The notes beneath the pieces are model-generated. The model ran no database searches, was not told where the DNA came from, and saw only the letters and a list, made by a program, of their open reading frames with translations. A stretch of DNA of 64,000 nucleotides from Bacilli bacterium (GTDB lineage: Bacteria > Bacillota_I > Bacilli_A > RF39 > UBA660). Location: the NCBI GenBank assembly GCA_016302505.1, contig JAEDNL010000002.1, positions 1 to 64,000 of the forward strand. The letters run 5' to 3'. Shown here piece by piece: positions 1 to 8,672 of this stretch (position 1 is its first letter; each line of letters opens with the position of its first letter). The position numbers and the translations under genes are program-made.

Positions 1-69
1 TGCAACTTAATATATGTTTTAAAAATAAATTGCATTTAACTTTTTAATTAACAATATGCTCGCTATCTA

Positions 70-98
70 TTGAAATAGTTAGTTTATTTTGATATAAT
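70..98 (+). promoter_or_regulatory. Promoter of tRNA-His
   Basis: TTGAAA at 70-75 and TATAAT at 93-98 are separated by 17 bases, an almost perfect vegetative sigma-A promoter. Transcription would start near 105, a few bases before the tRNA at 111. Confidence 0.8.
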
Positions 99-110
99 AC
101 TCTTGCTTAT

Positions 111-187
111 GGCGGAATTGGTGAAGTGGTTAACACGGCGGATTGTGGTCCCGTTATGCATGGGTTCGATTCCCATATTCCGCCCCA
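111..187 (+). tRNA. tRNA-His (GTG anticodon)
   Basis: The cloverleaf can be drawn by eye: an 8-bp acceptor including the extra G at the 5' end (pairing with C at position 73) that marks histidine tRNAs, a D-arm, anticodon GTG in a TTGTGGT loop, a T-arm with TTCGATT, and an encoded CCA at 185-187. The base of the anticodon loop shows an A-C mismatch (31-39) where Bacillus tRNA-His has A-U. It stands alone between its own promoter and terminator. Confidence 0.95.
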
Positions 188-198
188 TAAGGAAAATT

Positions 199-226
199 AA
201 TACACAGTTATGTCTGTGTATTTTTT
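199..226 (+). terminator. Terminator after tRNA-His
   Basis: A perfect 9-bp stem AATACACAG/CTGTGTATT with a 6-base loop is followed by a T run. It sits 12 bases after the tRNA end. Confidence 0.85.
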
Positions 227-437
227 AATTTTTAATAATATTTTGCTTAACAAAGCTATCTTAAATTAATTTATATTATTATTTTTTGTTATTAATCTTT
301 TACAGTATATTAACTTTATAATTTATGATAAAATATGTTTAATATTGATTTGCAACTAATAATTGACAAAAAACAACTGAAAATTGGTAGTTCGCAACTG
401 GCTACAATTGTATAATTATGTTAAGAAAGGAGTTAAT
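227..437. other. Gene-poor AT-rich spacer
   Basis: No supportable gene was seen. A TATAAT at 411-416 with a poor -35 match precedes the ribosome site of the small broken ORF. Just upstream, the stretch 387-406 contains short self-complementary pieces (GTAG/CTAC and AGTT/AACT) that could be an operator, but this is only a pattern. Confidence 0.4.
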
Positions 438-582
438 ATGAATTTATCTGAAAATTAAAAAAAATATAAACAATTATAAATTAGCTAACTATGATAAATA
501 TGAAATATATTTCTATGGTAATAAAGAGAATTTAGATTTAATTAAAAAGCGTGCAGATAGTTATTGTAATGGTCTTGAATAA
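438..582 (+). pseudogene. Small ORF broken by a one-base frameshift
   Basis: A good ribosome site (AAAGGAG at 425-432) leads to ATG 438, but this frame stops after six codons at 456. The frame one base on is open from 442 to the stop at 580-582 and encodes a plausible basic, hydrophilic sequence ending in ...KKRADSYCNGLE. Removing a single T at 455/456 would join them into a 47-residue protein. I do not recognise the family. It could be a decayed small gene or a sequencing indel. A weak hairpin with six Ts follows near 591-615. Confidence 0.4.
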
Positions 583-681
583 TACTATATGGTGAAAATA
601 AATATTACCTTTTTTAATATTTTTATATTTTTTTCACAAATTATTAACATTTTGATTCTACAATTATATTGAGGTGTTGAT

Positions 682-1884
682 ATGAGAAAAGAAAATAATG
701 TAAAAGAAGCAAAAATAATTGATAAGGAAAAAGAAAGCAAAGTTAAAGAAAAAGAAAATATTCAGGTTGTTAATAACATTGAAAAGAAGAGTAGTGATGA
801 AAAAAGATTTAATTATAATATGACTGATAAAGACAAAAATATTGTTATTACAATTATATTAACTTTTACTTGTTGCTTATTAATTTTTGGCATTTTTTAT
901 AAATTTTATTTAAAAAATTTGGTAGTTGAAACAACTAAAGTACAAAAAGATGTTACTGTAACTGATTTGGGAATTGCTGATGCGGTTGATAAAGTATATG
1001 ACTCTGTAGTAGTTATAGAAAATTATATTAATGATAGGGTTATTTCTTCTGGTACTGGTTTTGTATTTAAAACAGATGATAGTTATGGATATATATTAAC
1101 TAATTATCATGTTGTTAGTGGTTCTAAAAAAATAGTAGTTACGTTTACAAACGAAAATAAAATTGAAGCTTCGTTAATTGGTACTGATGAATATTCTGAT
1201 ATTGCTGTTTTAAGAGTAAATAAATCAAACGTAATAAGTGTTGCTGAAATAGGTGAATCTGATAATTTAAGAGTAGGTGATACTACTTTCACAGTTGGTG
1301 CTCCTCTTGATTCTAGCGTATATTCATGGACAGTTACAAGAGGTATATTATCAGGTAAAAATAGATTAGTAGAGGTAACTATTAATAATGGTAATTCTGT
1401 GATGGAAGTATTACAAACAGATGCGGCTATTAATTCAGGAAATAGTGGTGGTCCTTTATGTAACTCTAATGGCGAGGTAGTTGGAATAACTAATATGAAA
1501 ATAGCAAGTTCTACAATAGAAGGTATGGGATTTGCTATACCAATTGATTCTGCTATAACAACGGCTAATACTTTAATTGAAGGTAAATCAGCATCAAGAC
1601 CATACTTGGGAGTAAGTATTTATGCTGCTAATGATAATATGTATTCAAATAATACTAGTATTTATGTTGAATATGTAGAAAACAATTCTGTGGCTGATAA
1701 TGCTGGTATTAAAAAAGGTGATAAGATACTAAAATTTGATGATAAAAATGTAACAACTACTGCACAATTTAGATATCAATTATATAAGCATAACATTGGA
1801 GATAAGATTACTCTAACAATAGAAAGAAATGGAAGAGAAATAAAATTAGATGTAACTTTAAGTAGTGCAAATGGAATAAATTAA
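682..1884 (+). CDS. htrA: HtrA/DegP-family membrane-anchored serine protease with PDZ domain
   Basis: This is a surface quality-control protease. A charged cytoplasmic tail (1-53) is followed by one membrane helix (about 54-77), a trypsin-like domain and one C-terminal PDZ domain (about 305-395). The triad is readable: His143 in TNYHVV, Asp173 in YSDIAVL and Ser255 in GNSGGPL. The length of 400 residues is normal for Firmicutes HtrA. The ribosome site GAGGTG lies just before ATG 682. Neighbours give no operon partner; metG follows under its own T-box. In this family the enzyme acts outside the membrane on misfolded exported proteins, plausibly relevant here given how many surface proteins the window encodes. 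Confidence 0.93.
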   Translation: MRKENNVKEAKIIDKEKESKVKEKENIQVVNNIEKKSSDEKRFNYNMTDKDKNIVITIILTFTCCLLIFGIFYKFYLKNLVVETTKVQKDVTVTDLGIADAVDKVYDSVVVIENYINDRVISSGTGFVFKTDDSYGYILTNYHVVSGSKKIVVTFTNENKIEASLIGTDEYSDIAVLRVNKSNVISVAEIGESDNLRVGDTTFTVGAPLDSSVYSWTVTRGILSGKNRLVEVTINNGNSVMEVLQTDAAINSGNSGGPLCNSNGEVVGITNMKIASSTIEGMGFAIPIDSAITTANTLIEGKSASRPYLGVSIYAANDNMYSNNTSIYVEYVENNSVADNAGIKKGDKILKFDDKNVTTTAQFRYQLYKHNIGDKITLTIERNGREIKLDVTLSSANGIN

Positions 1885-1939
1885 TATTTTAAAATTCATA
1901 ATAAAATTTATTACAAATATAGATTTTTATAAATAATTA

Positions 1940-1948
1940 TGGTAGAAT
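1940..1948 (+). promoter_or_regulatory. Extended -10 promoter of metG leader
   Basis: TG at 1940-1941, one base, then TAGAAT at 1943-1948. There is no clear -35. The start point would fall near 1955, immediately before the T-box stem I. Confidence 0.5.
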
Positions 1949-1954
1949 TAAAAC

Positions 1955-2150
1955 AATTGATTGTGAAGGAAAGAGATGGATATCTGATTTATAGAGAGTC
2001 AATGTTTGGTGTAAATTGATATGATGATACTTGAAAATGGTTCTGGAGTCAAATCGTGTGGTTTCGTTAACAACTATTAAGAGCATGATAATCATGAATT
2101 AAGGTGGTACCGCGGAATTTATAATTTCGTCCTTAGTTTGTGGTTTTTTT
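1955..2150 (+). promoter_or_regulatory. T-box riboswitch leader of metG (tRNA-Met sensing)
   Basis: The leader has the hallmarks of a T-box. Stem I is closed by GATTG (1958-1962) against CAAATC (2050-2055). The AGAGAGTC element lies near 1993-2000 and the distal GGTG near 2008-2011. The T-box sequence AAGGTGGTACCGCGG is at 2101-2115, followed by the attenuator hairpin down to CGTCCTT and a T run at 2144-2150. The specifier is probably ATG at 2021-2026, which matches the downstream methionyl-tRNA synthetase. Uncharged tRNA-Met is expected to stabilise the antiterminator and allow transcription of metG. Confidence 0.92.
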
Positions 2151-2165
2151 ATTTAGGAGGTTAAA

Positions 2166-3698
2166 ATGGAAAAAAAGAAATTTTATATAACAACGCCAAT
2201 ATATTATCCAAGTGCTGACTTTCATATTGGACATTGTTATACTAGTACAGCTGCAGATGCAGTAGCAAGATATAAGAGATTAACTGGTTATGATGTTTAT
2301 TTTCAAACTGGGACAGATGAACATGGTCAAAAAATAGAAAAGAAGGCTTTAGAAGCAGGTTTAAGTCCTAAAGAATATGTCGATCCTATTATTGAAAATG
2401 GTAAAGATTTATGGAGTAAGTTAAATATTTCATATGACTATTTTATAAGAACTACTGATGAAGATCATATAAAGAGAGTTCAAAAAATATTTAAAAAAAT
2501 GTATGATAATGGAGATATTTACAAAGGCGAATATAAAGGACTTTATTGTACTCCTTGTGAATCATTTTGGACAGAAAGTCAACTTGATGAAAATGGTATG
2601 TGTCCAGATTGTCATAGAGAAGTTCATGAAGTTATTGAGGAAGCTTATTTCTTTAGATTATCTAAATATCAAGATAAATTAGTTGAATTTTATGATAAAA
2701 ATCCTAACTTTATTCTTCCAATTTCTAGAAAAAATGAAATGATTAATAATTTTATAAAACCAGGATTAGAAGATTTATGTGTGTCAAGAACATCATTTAC
2801 ATGGGGTGTTCCGGTTAATTTTGATAAAGGTCACGTAGTATATGTTTGGGTTGATGCCTTAACTAACTACATTACTTCATTAGGATATCCTGATGAAACA
2901 GAAGAATTTAAAAAATATTGGCCTGCAGATATACATCTAGTTGGAAAAGAAATAGTAAGATTTCATACAATTATTTGGCCATGTATGTTAATGAGTTTAA
3001 ATTTACCTTTACCTCATCAAGTATTTGGTCACGGTTGGTTAATTATAAATGGTGGAAAAATTTCTAAATCCTTAGGAAATTATAAAGATCCAAGAGAATA
3101 TATCAAATCATACGGAGTTGATGCAGTTAGATACTTTTTACTACGTGAAGTACCATTTGGAAGTGATGGGAATTTTAGTGAAGAAGCATTAATTTTAAGA
3201 ACAAATACGGATCTTGTAAATACATTAGGTAATTTAGTGAATAGAACTTTAGCAATGAGTAAAAAATATTTTAATAGTGTTGTTACTAATCCAAAAATTA
3301 ATGAATCTGTTGATGATAATATTATTAGTTATGCTACTAGTTTATCATCTTTAGTGGAAAATAAAATGAATTCTTTAAAGATTAATGAAGCTTTAGAAGA
3401 TATATTTGAATTATTAAAAAGAAGTAATAAATATATTGATGAAACGATGCCTTGGGTATTGGCTAAAGATGAAAAGAATAATGATAGGCTTAAAACCGTT
3501 TTATATAATCTTTTAGAAAGTATAAGAATTTCTGCTGTATTATTAAGTCCATTTATTCCAGATACTAGTGAAAAAATATTTAAAATGTTAAACACTAAAA
3601 ATACTAGCTATGAATCTATTAAAAATTTTGGAATGTTAGAAACAAATATTAAATTAAATGAATCTGAAATACTTTTTAATAGAATAGAAACTAAATAA
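2166..3698 (+). CDS. metG: Methionyl-tRNA synthetase
   Basis: This cytoplasmic class I synthetase charges tRNA-Met. The HIGH motif is intact at residues 20-23 and the KMSKS motif is KISKS near residue 298. A four-cysteine zinc knuckle (C128, C131, C146, C149) sits in the connective domain. At 510 residues it ends after the anticodon-binding helical domain and lacks the C-terminal EMAP-type tRNA-binding extension found in many bacterial MetG proteins. AGGAGG at 2155-2160 fixes the start. It is controlled by the T-box leader and closed by its own terminator. Confidence 0.97.
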   Translation: MEKKKFYITTPIYYPSADFHIGHCYTSTAADAVARYKRLTGYDVYFQTGTDEHGQKIEKKALEAGLSPKEYVDPIIENGKDLWSKLNISYDYFIRTTDEDHIKRVQKIFKKMYDNGDIYKGEYKGLYCTPCESFWTESQLDENGMCPDCHREVHEVIEEAYFFRLSKYQDKLVEFYDKNPNFILPISRKNEMINNFIKPGLEDLCVSRTSFTWGVPVNFDKGHVVYVWVDALTNYITSLGYPDETEEFKKYWPADIHLVGKEIVRFHTIIWPCMLMSLNLPLPHQVFGHGWLIINGGKISKSLGNYKDPREYIKSYGVDAVRYFLLREVPFGSDGNFSEEALILRTNTDLVNTLGNLVNRTLAMSKKYFNSVVTNPKINESVDDNIISYATSLSSLVENKMNSLKINEALEDIFELLKRSNKYIDETMPWVLAKDEKNNDRLKTVLYNLLESIRISAVLLSPFIPDTSEKIFKMLNTKNTSYESIKNFGMLETNIKLNESEILFNRIETK

Positions 3699-3720
3699 AA
3701 TCTCGAAAGAGATTTTTTAT
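3697..3720 (+). terminator. Terminator of metG
   Basis: AAAATCTC/GAGATTTT with a GAAA tetraloop and trailing Ts overlaps the metG stop codon. Confidence 0.85.
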
Positions 3721-3792
3721 ATTGTGAATTGAAAAATAAATAATTTAATGTTAGAATTAGTTTATAATATGGAGCAAAGGATTGTAAATTAT

Positions 3793-4401
3793 ATGGAAGA
3801 AAATAGAAACATAAAAAATAAAAAAATATTTAAATTAATCATTAAAATATTTAATATTTTTTTTCTAACAATAGTAAGTATATTTTTAATATGTTTATTG
3901 TTTTATGTTATTAGTGGTAAAATAGCTGAAAAGAAGGGTACTAATCCACTATTTAGTTTTTATACAATAATAAGTTCAAGTATGGAACCATCGTTAAATG
4001 TTTATGATGTTGTTTTAGTAAAAAAAACAAATACTAATAAATTAAATACTGGTGACATTATTACATTCTATTCAACAAATAGTTATTTTGGAGATACTCC
4101 TATCACACATAGAATAGTAAAAAAAGATGACACGGAAAAAAACTCATTTATTGTTAAAGGTGATAATAATCAAAGTGAAGATAAAGATAAAGTAAAGTCA
4201 AATAATATAATAGGCAAGGTTATATTAGTTATACCATCATTAGGTAAATTACAATTCTTCTTAGCTTCAAAAAAAGGTTTTGCTTTTGCTATAATTATAC
4301 CTGCTTTAATAATTATTACATATGATATTTATAAAATCATAAACGCAATTATTTTGAAAAATAAAATGTCTAAATTAAAAAATAAAAACGGTAATATTTA
4401 G
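3793..4401 (+). CDS. SipW-like (ER-type) signal peptidase I
   Basis: The protein is a membrane-bound signal peptidase with a Ser-His-Asp type active site rather than Ser-Lys. Counting from ATG 3793: a membrane helix at about 20-41, Ser63 in SSSMEPS, His106 in ITHRIV, Asp124 in KGDNN, and a second C-terminal membrane helix. The open frame reaches up to 3748, but a TATAAT at 3763-3768 lies inside that extension and AAAGG at 3776-3780 lies before 3793, so I prefer the later start; 3748 or 3769 remain possible. It is not next to a TasA-like gene, unlike the two SipW genes at 12.4 and 18.5 kb, so its substrate is unknown. Confidence 0.85.
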   Translation: MEENRNIKNKKIFKLIIKIFNIFFLTIVSIFLICLLFYVISGKIAEKKGTNPLFSFYTIISSSMEPSLNVYDVVLVKKTNTNKLNTGDIITFYSTNSYFGDTPITHRIVKKDDTEKNSFIVKGDNNQSEDKDKVKSNNIIGKVILVIPSLGKLQFFLASKKGFAFAIIIPALIIITYDIYKIINAIILKNKMSKLKNKNGNI

Positions 4402-4414
4402 TTTAAATAAACTA

Positions 4415-4449
4415 AAAAGCATTTTGAAAAATTATTCAAAATACTTTTT
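4415..4449. terminator. Bidirectional terminator between convergent genes
   Basis: AAAAGCATTTTGAA pairs with TTCAAAATACTTTT (one mismatch) around a 6-base loop, with T runs on both strands. It ends the SipW-like gene on the plus strand and the glycosyltransferase on the minus strand, overlapping the latter's stop codon. Confidence 0.8.
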
Positions 4450-5505
4450 GTTTTCTTGTAATCTTTGATTATTTGGATTTTCTTCTATTGCTAATTCTAA
4501 AAATTTTAATCCTATTTTTTTATGTCCTAAGTTGAAAAAGCATAAACTTAATATATCGTAGACATATTCATTTCTTGAGAAGTTTTCACTTATATAGCTT
4601 TTATTTTTATTGTTTATTTGAAGTGTTTTAATTCCATAGTTAATTGCATTATTGTAATCATTTAATTCATAATATAGAATCATTAGTTCGGCATAACCTT
4701 CTTTTAAATATGGAGCTTCATTTATAGCATTTTTATACCATAATAATGATTCTTCTATTTTATTTAAGTGTTTATAACTTCTAGCAATAAATCTCATAGA
4801 GGCAGCTCTTTCATCTTTCCATGTAGCATTCTTAAGTTTTAAATGATTTTGCAGTGTATCAATACATTGATTCCATTTGCCATAATACATATATTCTCTA
4901 CCTAAATAGTGCATATTTCTATCATCGTTAGGATCTTCTTTAACTGAAAGTTCTAGCAAAGGTAAATATGAACTTCTTGATTTTTTAGAATCTGGATAAT
5001 GATCAATTATAAGATCGTCTATTAGTATTTGTTCTTCTTTTTCCTCATCATTTATTGAAAGTATTTCATGTACTGGATGTGTCCATTTATATATTTTATT
5101 TTTATGGATTTTATTAGCATAAAAACTTATCAACGGATTGTTATTATTATCCAAACTCCAATTGTATGTGTATGATATTCTAGTTAAATTATCATTCCAT
5201 TTTGATAGAATTTTTTCTTTCCAATTTGGTTGCATTACTTCATCCAAATCTAAGCATATACAAATATCAGTGTCATCAGGTATTAATTTTAAAGACTCAT
5301 TTCTAGCATTATCGAATCTCCATGGATCAATTTTTTCTTCCTTTACTAATACTCCTAATTGCTTTAATTTATTTACAGTATTATCAGTAGAACCTGTATC
5401 TAATACACAGATATAATCAGAATCTTTAATAGAGTTATACCATCTTTCAACAAATTTTTCTTCATTTTTACTAATAGCATATACACAAGTTTTGTATTTT
5501 TTCAT
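4432..5505 (-). CDS. GT2 glycosyltransferase with C-terminal TPR repeats
   Basis: The N-terminal 150 residues form a GT-A glycosyltransferase family 2 domain: the CVYAISKNEEKF nucleotide-binding start, VLDTGSTDNT near 34-43, the DLDEV metal site at 86-90 and the WTHPVHE segment near 141. The remainder (about 190-350) is helical with TPR spacing. This arrangement is like SunS-type peptide and protein glycosyltransferases (family resemblance only). It lies 13 bases downstream of the collagen-like gene on the same strand, so that Thr-rich protein is the obvious candidate acceptor (inference). There is no signal peptide, so it should act in the cytoplasm before any export. Confidence 0.85.
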   Translation of the reverse strand: MKKYKTCVYAISKNEEKFVERWYNSIKDSDYICVLDTGSTDNTVNKLKQLGVLVKEEKIDPWRFDNARNESLKLIPDDTDICICLDLDEVMQPNWKEKILSKWNDNLTRISYTYNWSLDNNNNPLISFYANKIHKNKIYKWTHPVHEILSINDEEKEEQILIDDLIIDHYPDSKKSRSSYLPLLELSVKEDPNDDRNMHYLGREYMYYGKWNQCIDTLQNHLKLKNATWKDERAASMRFIARSYKHLNKIEESLLWYKNAINEAPYLKEGYAELMILYYELNDYNNAINYGIKTLQINNKNKSYISENFSRNEYVYDILSLCFFNLGHKKIGLKFLELAIEENPNNQRLQENKKYFE

Positions 5506-5518
5506 TTAGTAACCTATT

Positions 5519-6058
5519 TTATGCATTTTCATTGGCTCCAGTAGGTCCAGTAGGTCCAGTTGCTCCAGTAGGTCCGGTTGGTCCAGTTGGTCCGGTTGCT
5601 CCAGTTGGTCCCGTTGCTCCTGTAGGTCCGGTAGGTCCAGTAGGTCCAGTTGCTCCTGTAGGTCCGATTGGTCCAGTAGGTCCAGCGGGAATTGTAAGAT
5701 TTAGAATAAAGTTTGGAGACGTTCCGGTAATGGAAGCACTCGCATCGCTACCAGCAGCTCCGGTTGTAACTGTTCCTATTGTTAAGATTGGGTTTTCAGC
5801 TGCAGTTCCGGTAGGTCCCGTTGCTCCGGTAGGTCCCGTTGCTCCTGTAGGTCCTGTAGGTCCAGTTGCTCCAGTAGGTCCGATTGGTCCGGTTGGTCCG
5901 ATTGGTCCGGTTGCTCCTGTAGGTCCAGTAGGTCCGGTTGCTCCCGTAGGTCCAGTTGCACCACCGCTCGGTCCAGTAGGTCCAGTAGGTCCCGTTGCAC
6001 CATAACATGTATAGTATGGTGGAAATACTTTTGGATTATTTCTATTACAATTTGACAT
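5519..6058 (-). CDS. Collagen-like GXT-repeat protein
   Basis: The 179-residue protein has a short Cys-containing head (1-19) and a first run of Gly-Pro-Thr/Gly-Ala-Thr/Gly-Pro-Ile triplets (about 20-84). A non-collagenous insert follows at about 85-125, then a second triplet run to residue 175. It should form a collagen-like triple helix. Thr in the third position of most triplets is the pattern known to carry O-glycans in BclA-type Bacillus proteins. There is no signal peptide or membrane segment, as in exosporium-type collagens, so surface location is not shown. An AGGAGG site precedes the start. The repeats make both other frames open, which explains several spurious long ORFs here. Confidence 0.9.
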   Translation of the reverse strand: MSNCNRNNPKVFPPYYTCYGATGPTGPTGPSGGATGPTGATGPTGPTGATGPIGPTGPIGPTGATGPTGPTGATGPTGATGPTGTAAENPILTIGTVTTGAAGSDASASITGTSPNFILNLTIPAGPTGPIGPTGATGPTGPTGPTGATGPTGATGPTGPTGPTGATGPTGPTGANENA

Positions 6059-6114
6059 TAAAATTCCTCCTTAATGTATTATATTTTTTAATTTATAAAA
6101 TAAGTATACAATTA

Positions 6115-6891
6115 TCATTCTTTTGTAATAAATATTATAAATTCATACATTATAATTGATATAATAATCAATAAAAATATGCCTGTCATAACCAAATTTA
6201 AATTAAATATTTGTGAACCGTATAGTATTAAGTATCCGATACCTGCCTTTGATGTTAAAAATTCTCCCATAATAACGCCTATCAAACACATTGAAATATT
6301 AATTTTTAATGTGTTTAAAATAACTTTTTTATTTTCGGGTATAACTACATTTATTAATATACTTAATTTTGATGCGTTAAATGTTTTAAAAAGTTTTATT
6401 TTTAATTTGTCTGTATTTTCAAAACCATTGTATATAGTTTGTATACTTACTATAATTGAAATAAGTATTGCCATTGTAATAATACTTTTAGTGTTAGCAC
6501 CTATCCATATTATTATAATAGGACCTAGTGCTACTTTTGGTAATGAGTTTAATATAGTTAAATAGGGATCTAATATTTTTGATAATGTTTTAAAGTTATA
6601 AAGTAATATGGATATAATTAAAGATAAAATAGTAGTTATTATAAAAGAAATTACTGTTTCTTTTGCAGTTATCCAAATATGAAATAATAAATCATTATTT
6701 ATATAAAGATCTTTTAAAGTAAATATTATATTTTTTGGTGAACTTGTTATAAAAGTATTAATAATATTTTTATCGGATAAATATTGCCATAATATTATAA
6801 ACATTACAAATATAAGTGTTTGATATAACAGTATTTTAAATTTATTTAATTTTAATTTTTTTAAATATTTTTTTTGTTCATTTGACATCAT
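6115..6891 (-). CDS. ABC transporter permease (SsuC/TauC/ThiX-type)
   Basis: This is the membrane subunit of a NitT/TauT-family importer. It has about six hydrophobic helices and the cytoplasmic coupling loop near residues 118-140 (NSLPKVALGP...GA). It overlaps the ATPase gene by four bases, so the two are translated together. The family imports sulfonates, nitrate, riboflavin or thiamine precursors. No riboswitch marks the operon, so the substrate is open. Confidence 0.88.
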   Translation of the reverse strand: MMSNEQKKYLKKLKLNKFKILLYQTLIFVMFIILWQYLSDKNIINTFITSSPKNIIFTLKDLYINNDLLFHIWITAKETVISFIITTILSLIISILLYNFKTLSKILDPYLTILNSLPKVALGPIIIIWIGANTKSIITMAILISIIVSIQTIYNGFENTDKLKIKLFKTFNASKLSILINVVIPENKKVILNTLKINISMCLIGVIMGEFLTSKAGIGYLILYGSQIFNLNLVMTGIFLLIIISIIMYEFIIFITKE

Positions 6892-7637
6892 TCATCAATT
6901 TCCTCCCATATTTCTTCATAGTATTTTGGAAATAATGATGACTTTCTATTTTCTATAGGTCCATTATTAGTTTTTAGTTCAATATTTATAACTTTTTTAA
7001 TATAAGCTGGTCTTTTTGAAAGAACTATTATTTTTGAACACATTGATATAGCTTCTGATATATCGTGTGTAACGATTAAAACTGTTTTTTTTTCTTCTTT
7101 TATTATGTTATAAACGTCCTCACTAACTTTTAATCTTGTTTGGTAATCTAAGGCTGAGAATGGTTCATCTAAAAGTAAAATATCTGGATTTAGAGCGAGT
7201 GTTCTTATTAGTGCGACTCTTTGTTTCATTCCACCTGATAGTGAACTTGGATATTTATCTTTAAATTCATACAGGCCGTATTTTTTTAATAAATTAATTG
7301 TATATTCTTTTGTTTTATTATTTAATTTTTTTGAAATTTTTAATCCTAATAGTGCATTATCAAATACAGTAAGCCATGAAAATAAAACTGGTTCCTGGAA
7401 CATATAACCTATGGAAACATTTTTGTTTAATATAATGTCTCCTTTATAGTCTTTATCTAGCATTGAAATGATGTTTAATATGGAACTTTTACCACAGCCT
7501 GATGGGCCCACTATACCAATAAAGTCATTTTTATTTATGGAAAATGATACATCTTCAATTGCGAGGGTTTCGCCTTTTTTTGAGTAGTATGTTTTTGACA
7601 AGTTATTAACAATTAATAAATTATTCATTAAATTCAT
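6888..7637 (-). CDS. ABC transporter ATP-binding protein (SsuB/TauB/ThiZ-type)
   Basis: The ATPase subunit has Walker A GPSGCGKSS at about residues 44-52, a Q-loop in MFQEPVLF, the signature LSGGMKQR, Walker B LLLDEPFSALD and the switch His in VTHD. Its start lies inside the end of the binding-protein gene (17-base overlap). There is no clear ribosome site, which suggests translational coupling; an alternative Met is at residue 4. It energises the permease encoded next. Confidence 0.92.
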   Translation of the reverse strand: MNLMNNLLIVNNLSKTYYSKKGETLAIEDVSFSINKNDFIGIVGPSGCGKSSILNIISMLDKDYKGDIILNKNVSIGYMFQEPVLFSWLTVFDNALLGLKISKKLNNKTKEYTINLLKKYGLYEFKDKYPSSLSGGMKQRVALIRTLALNPDILLLDEPFSALDYQTRLKVSEDVYNIIKEEKKTVLIVTHDISEAISMCSKIIVLSKRPAYIKKVINIELKTNNGPIENRKSSLFPKYYEEIWEEIDE

Positions 7638-8598
7638 TAGTAAACAATATGGATGTATCTATTTTTTTATCGATTGTATTTCCATGAAACATTATATCAA
7701 TTAATCTATCATAATCTTCTTTAACTATAGTTGTATTGCTATACCATGAATCTATTTTTTTATATCGATCAACAAGTAATGTTAAATCTTTTAATGAAGT
7801 GTCTGGAAATTGATTAATTATTGACTTAGCAATAGTTTCTGATGAATTTTCTTTTACAAACTTTAATCCTTTGTTTAATGCTTTATTAAATTTCTTAATT
7901 ATATCTTTATTACTGTTGATATAACTATCTTTTGCGTAAAATGCTGTATATGGTACAGTACCTGTAATGTTTCCTAGTGATGATAAAACGCATCCATAGT
8001 TTTCTTTTTCTACATTTAAAGCATTTGGTTCAAATAGATTAACAAATTCACCTTGTTTGCTTATAAATGCTCCAGTTAATGCTGAGAATTCAATAGATGT
8101 GTTAATATTTAATTCATTTTCATTTATATTAGATTCTTTTAAAGCATATTTAAACATAAGCAATGGCATTCCGCCTTTTCTACCAGCCAAGATTGTTTTT
8201 CCTTTTAAATCGTTCATTTTAAAATTATTTTTTAAATTACATGGTCCGACTATAAATTGTCCATCTTTTTTAGTTAAAGAAGCAAAAGTTAATAGTTTTT
8301 GTTTTGAATTATTATAAATATAAACAGTTGCTTCTGGGCCCGAGAAACCTATATTAGCATCTCCGGATAAAACTGATGTTGCTACTTTATCTGCACCTGG
8401 TGTTAATAATACTTCAATATCGATATCTTGTTCTTTAAAGTAATTATTTTCAATTGCAACATACCATGGTGCATAAAAAACAGAATGTGTAACTTCTGAT
8501 ACTACTACTTTCGTACTTCTATTATTTGTCTTCTTTAATAAAAAAGATAATATTATTATTAGTAAAAGAGTAGCAAATATTAAAATAATTTTTTTCAT
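7621..8598 (-). CDS. NMT1/THI5-like substrate-binding protein, membrane-anchored
   Basis: This is the first gene of the importer operon. A hydrophobic N-terminal helix (about 2-21) has no lipobox cysteine, so the protein is probably held by an uncleaved anchor rather than as a lipoprotein. The body matches the NMT1/SsuA fold: VSEVTHSVFYAPWYVA at the start, AxIGFSGPEA near residue 85, and LKGKTILAGRKGG near 130-145. The family binds thiamine pyrimidine, sulfonates or related small molecules. The leader has RBS GAGGA, a TATAAT on the minus strand at 8627-8622, and no TPP-type aptamer. Confidence 0.85.
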   Translation of the reverse strand: MKKIILIFATLLLIIILSFLLKKTNNRSTKVVVSEVTHSVFYAPWYVAIENNYFKEQDIDIEVLLTPGADKVATSVLSGDANIGFSGPEATVYIYNNSKQKLLTFASLTKKDGQFIVGPCNLKNNFKMNDLKGKTILAGRKGGMPLLMFKYALKESNINENELNINTSIEFSALTGAFISKQGEFVNLFEPNALNVEKENYGCVLSSLGNITGTVPYTAFYAKDSYINSNKDIIKKFNKALNKGLKFVKENSSETIAKSIINQFPDTSLKDLTLLVDRYKKIDSWYSNTTIVKEDYDRLIDIMFHGNTIDKKIDTSILFTNEFNE

Positions 8599-8672
8599 AT
8601 ATCCTCACTTTCTTTCATGTTATTATATTCATATATTTAATAAAAGTTACGTTATTGATATTTTGTTTATAG

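Noticed and set aside
2166..3698. Mycoplasma-type genetic code (TGA as Trp)
   Set aside because: Trp is encoded by TGG in all conserved positions and TGA is used as a stop (for example 9307-9309 and 31168-31170).
4390..4416. TTTAGTTTA/TAAACTAAA palindrome as the terminator of the SipW-like gene
   Set aside because: It is a perfect inverted repeat but has almost no loop and no T run; the hairpin at 4415-4449 fits a terminator much better.
5532..6008. Long overlapping ORFs on both strands across the collagen-like gene (GPVGPV-type and Leu-Asp or Trp-Thr-Asn-rich)
   Set aside because: They are shadows created by the 9-base triplet repeat of the real minus-strand collagen-like gene and have no ribosome sites.
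5519..6058. CRISPR-like array, because of short regular repeats
   Set aside because: The repeats are 9-base codon triplets with no unique spacers, no leader and no cas genes; they encode Gly-x-Thr.
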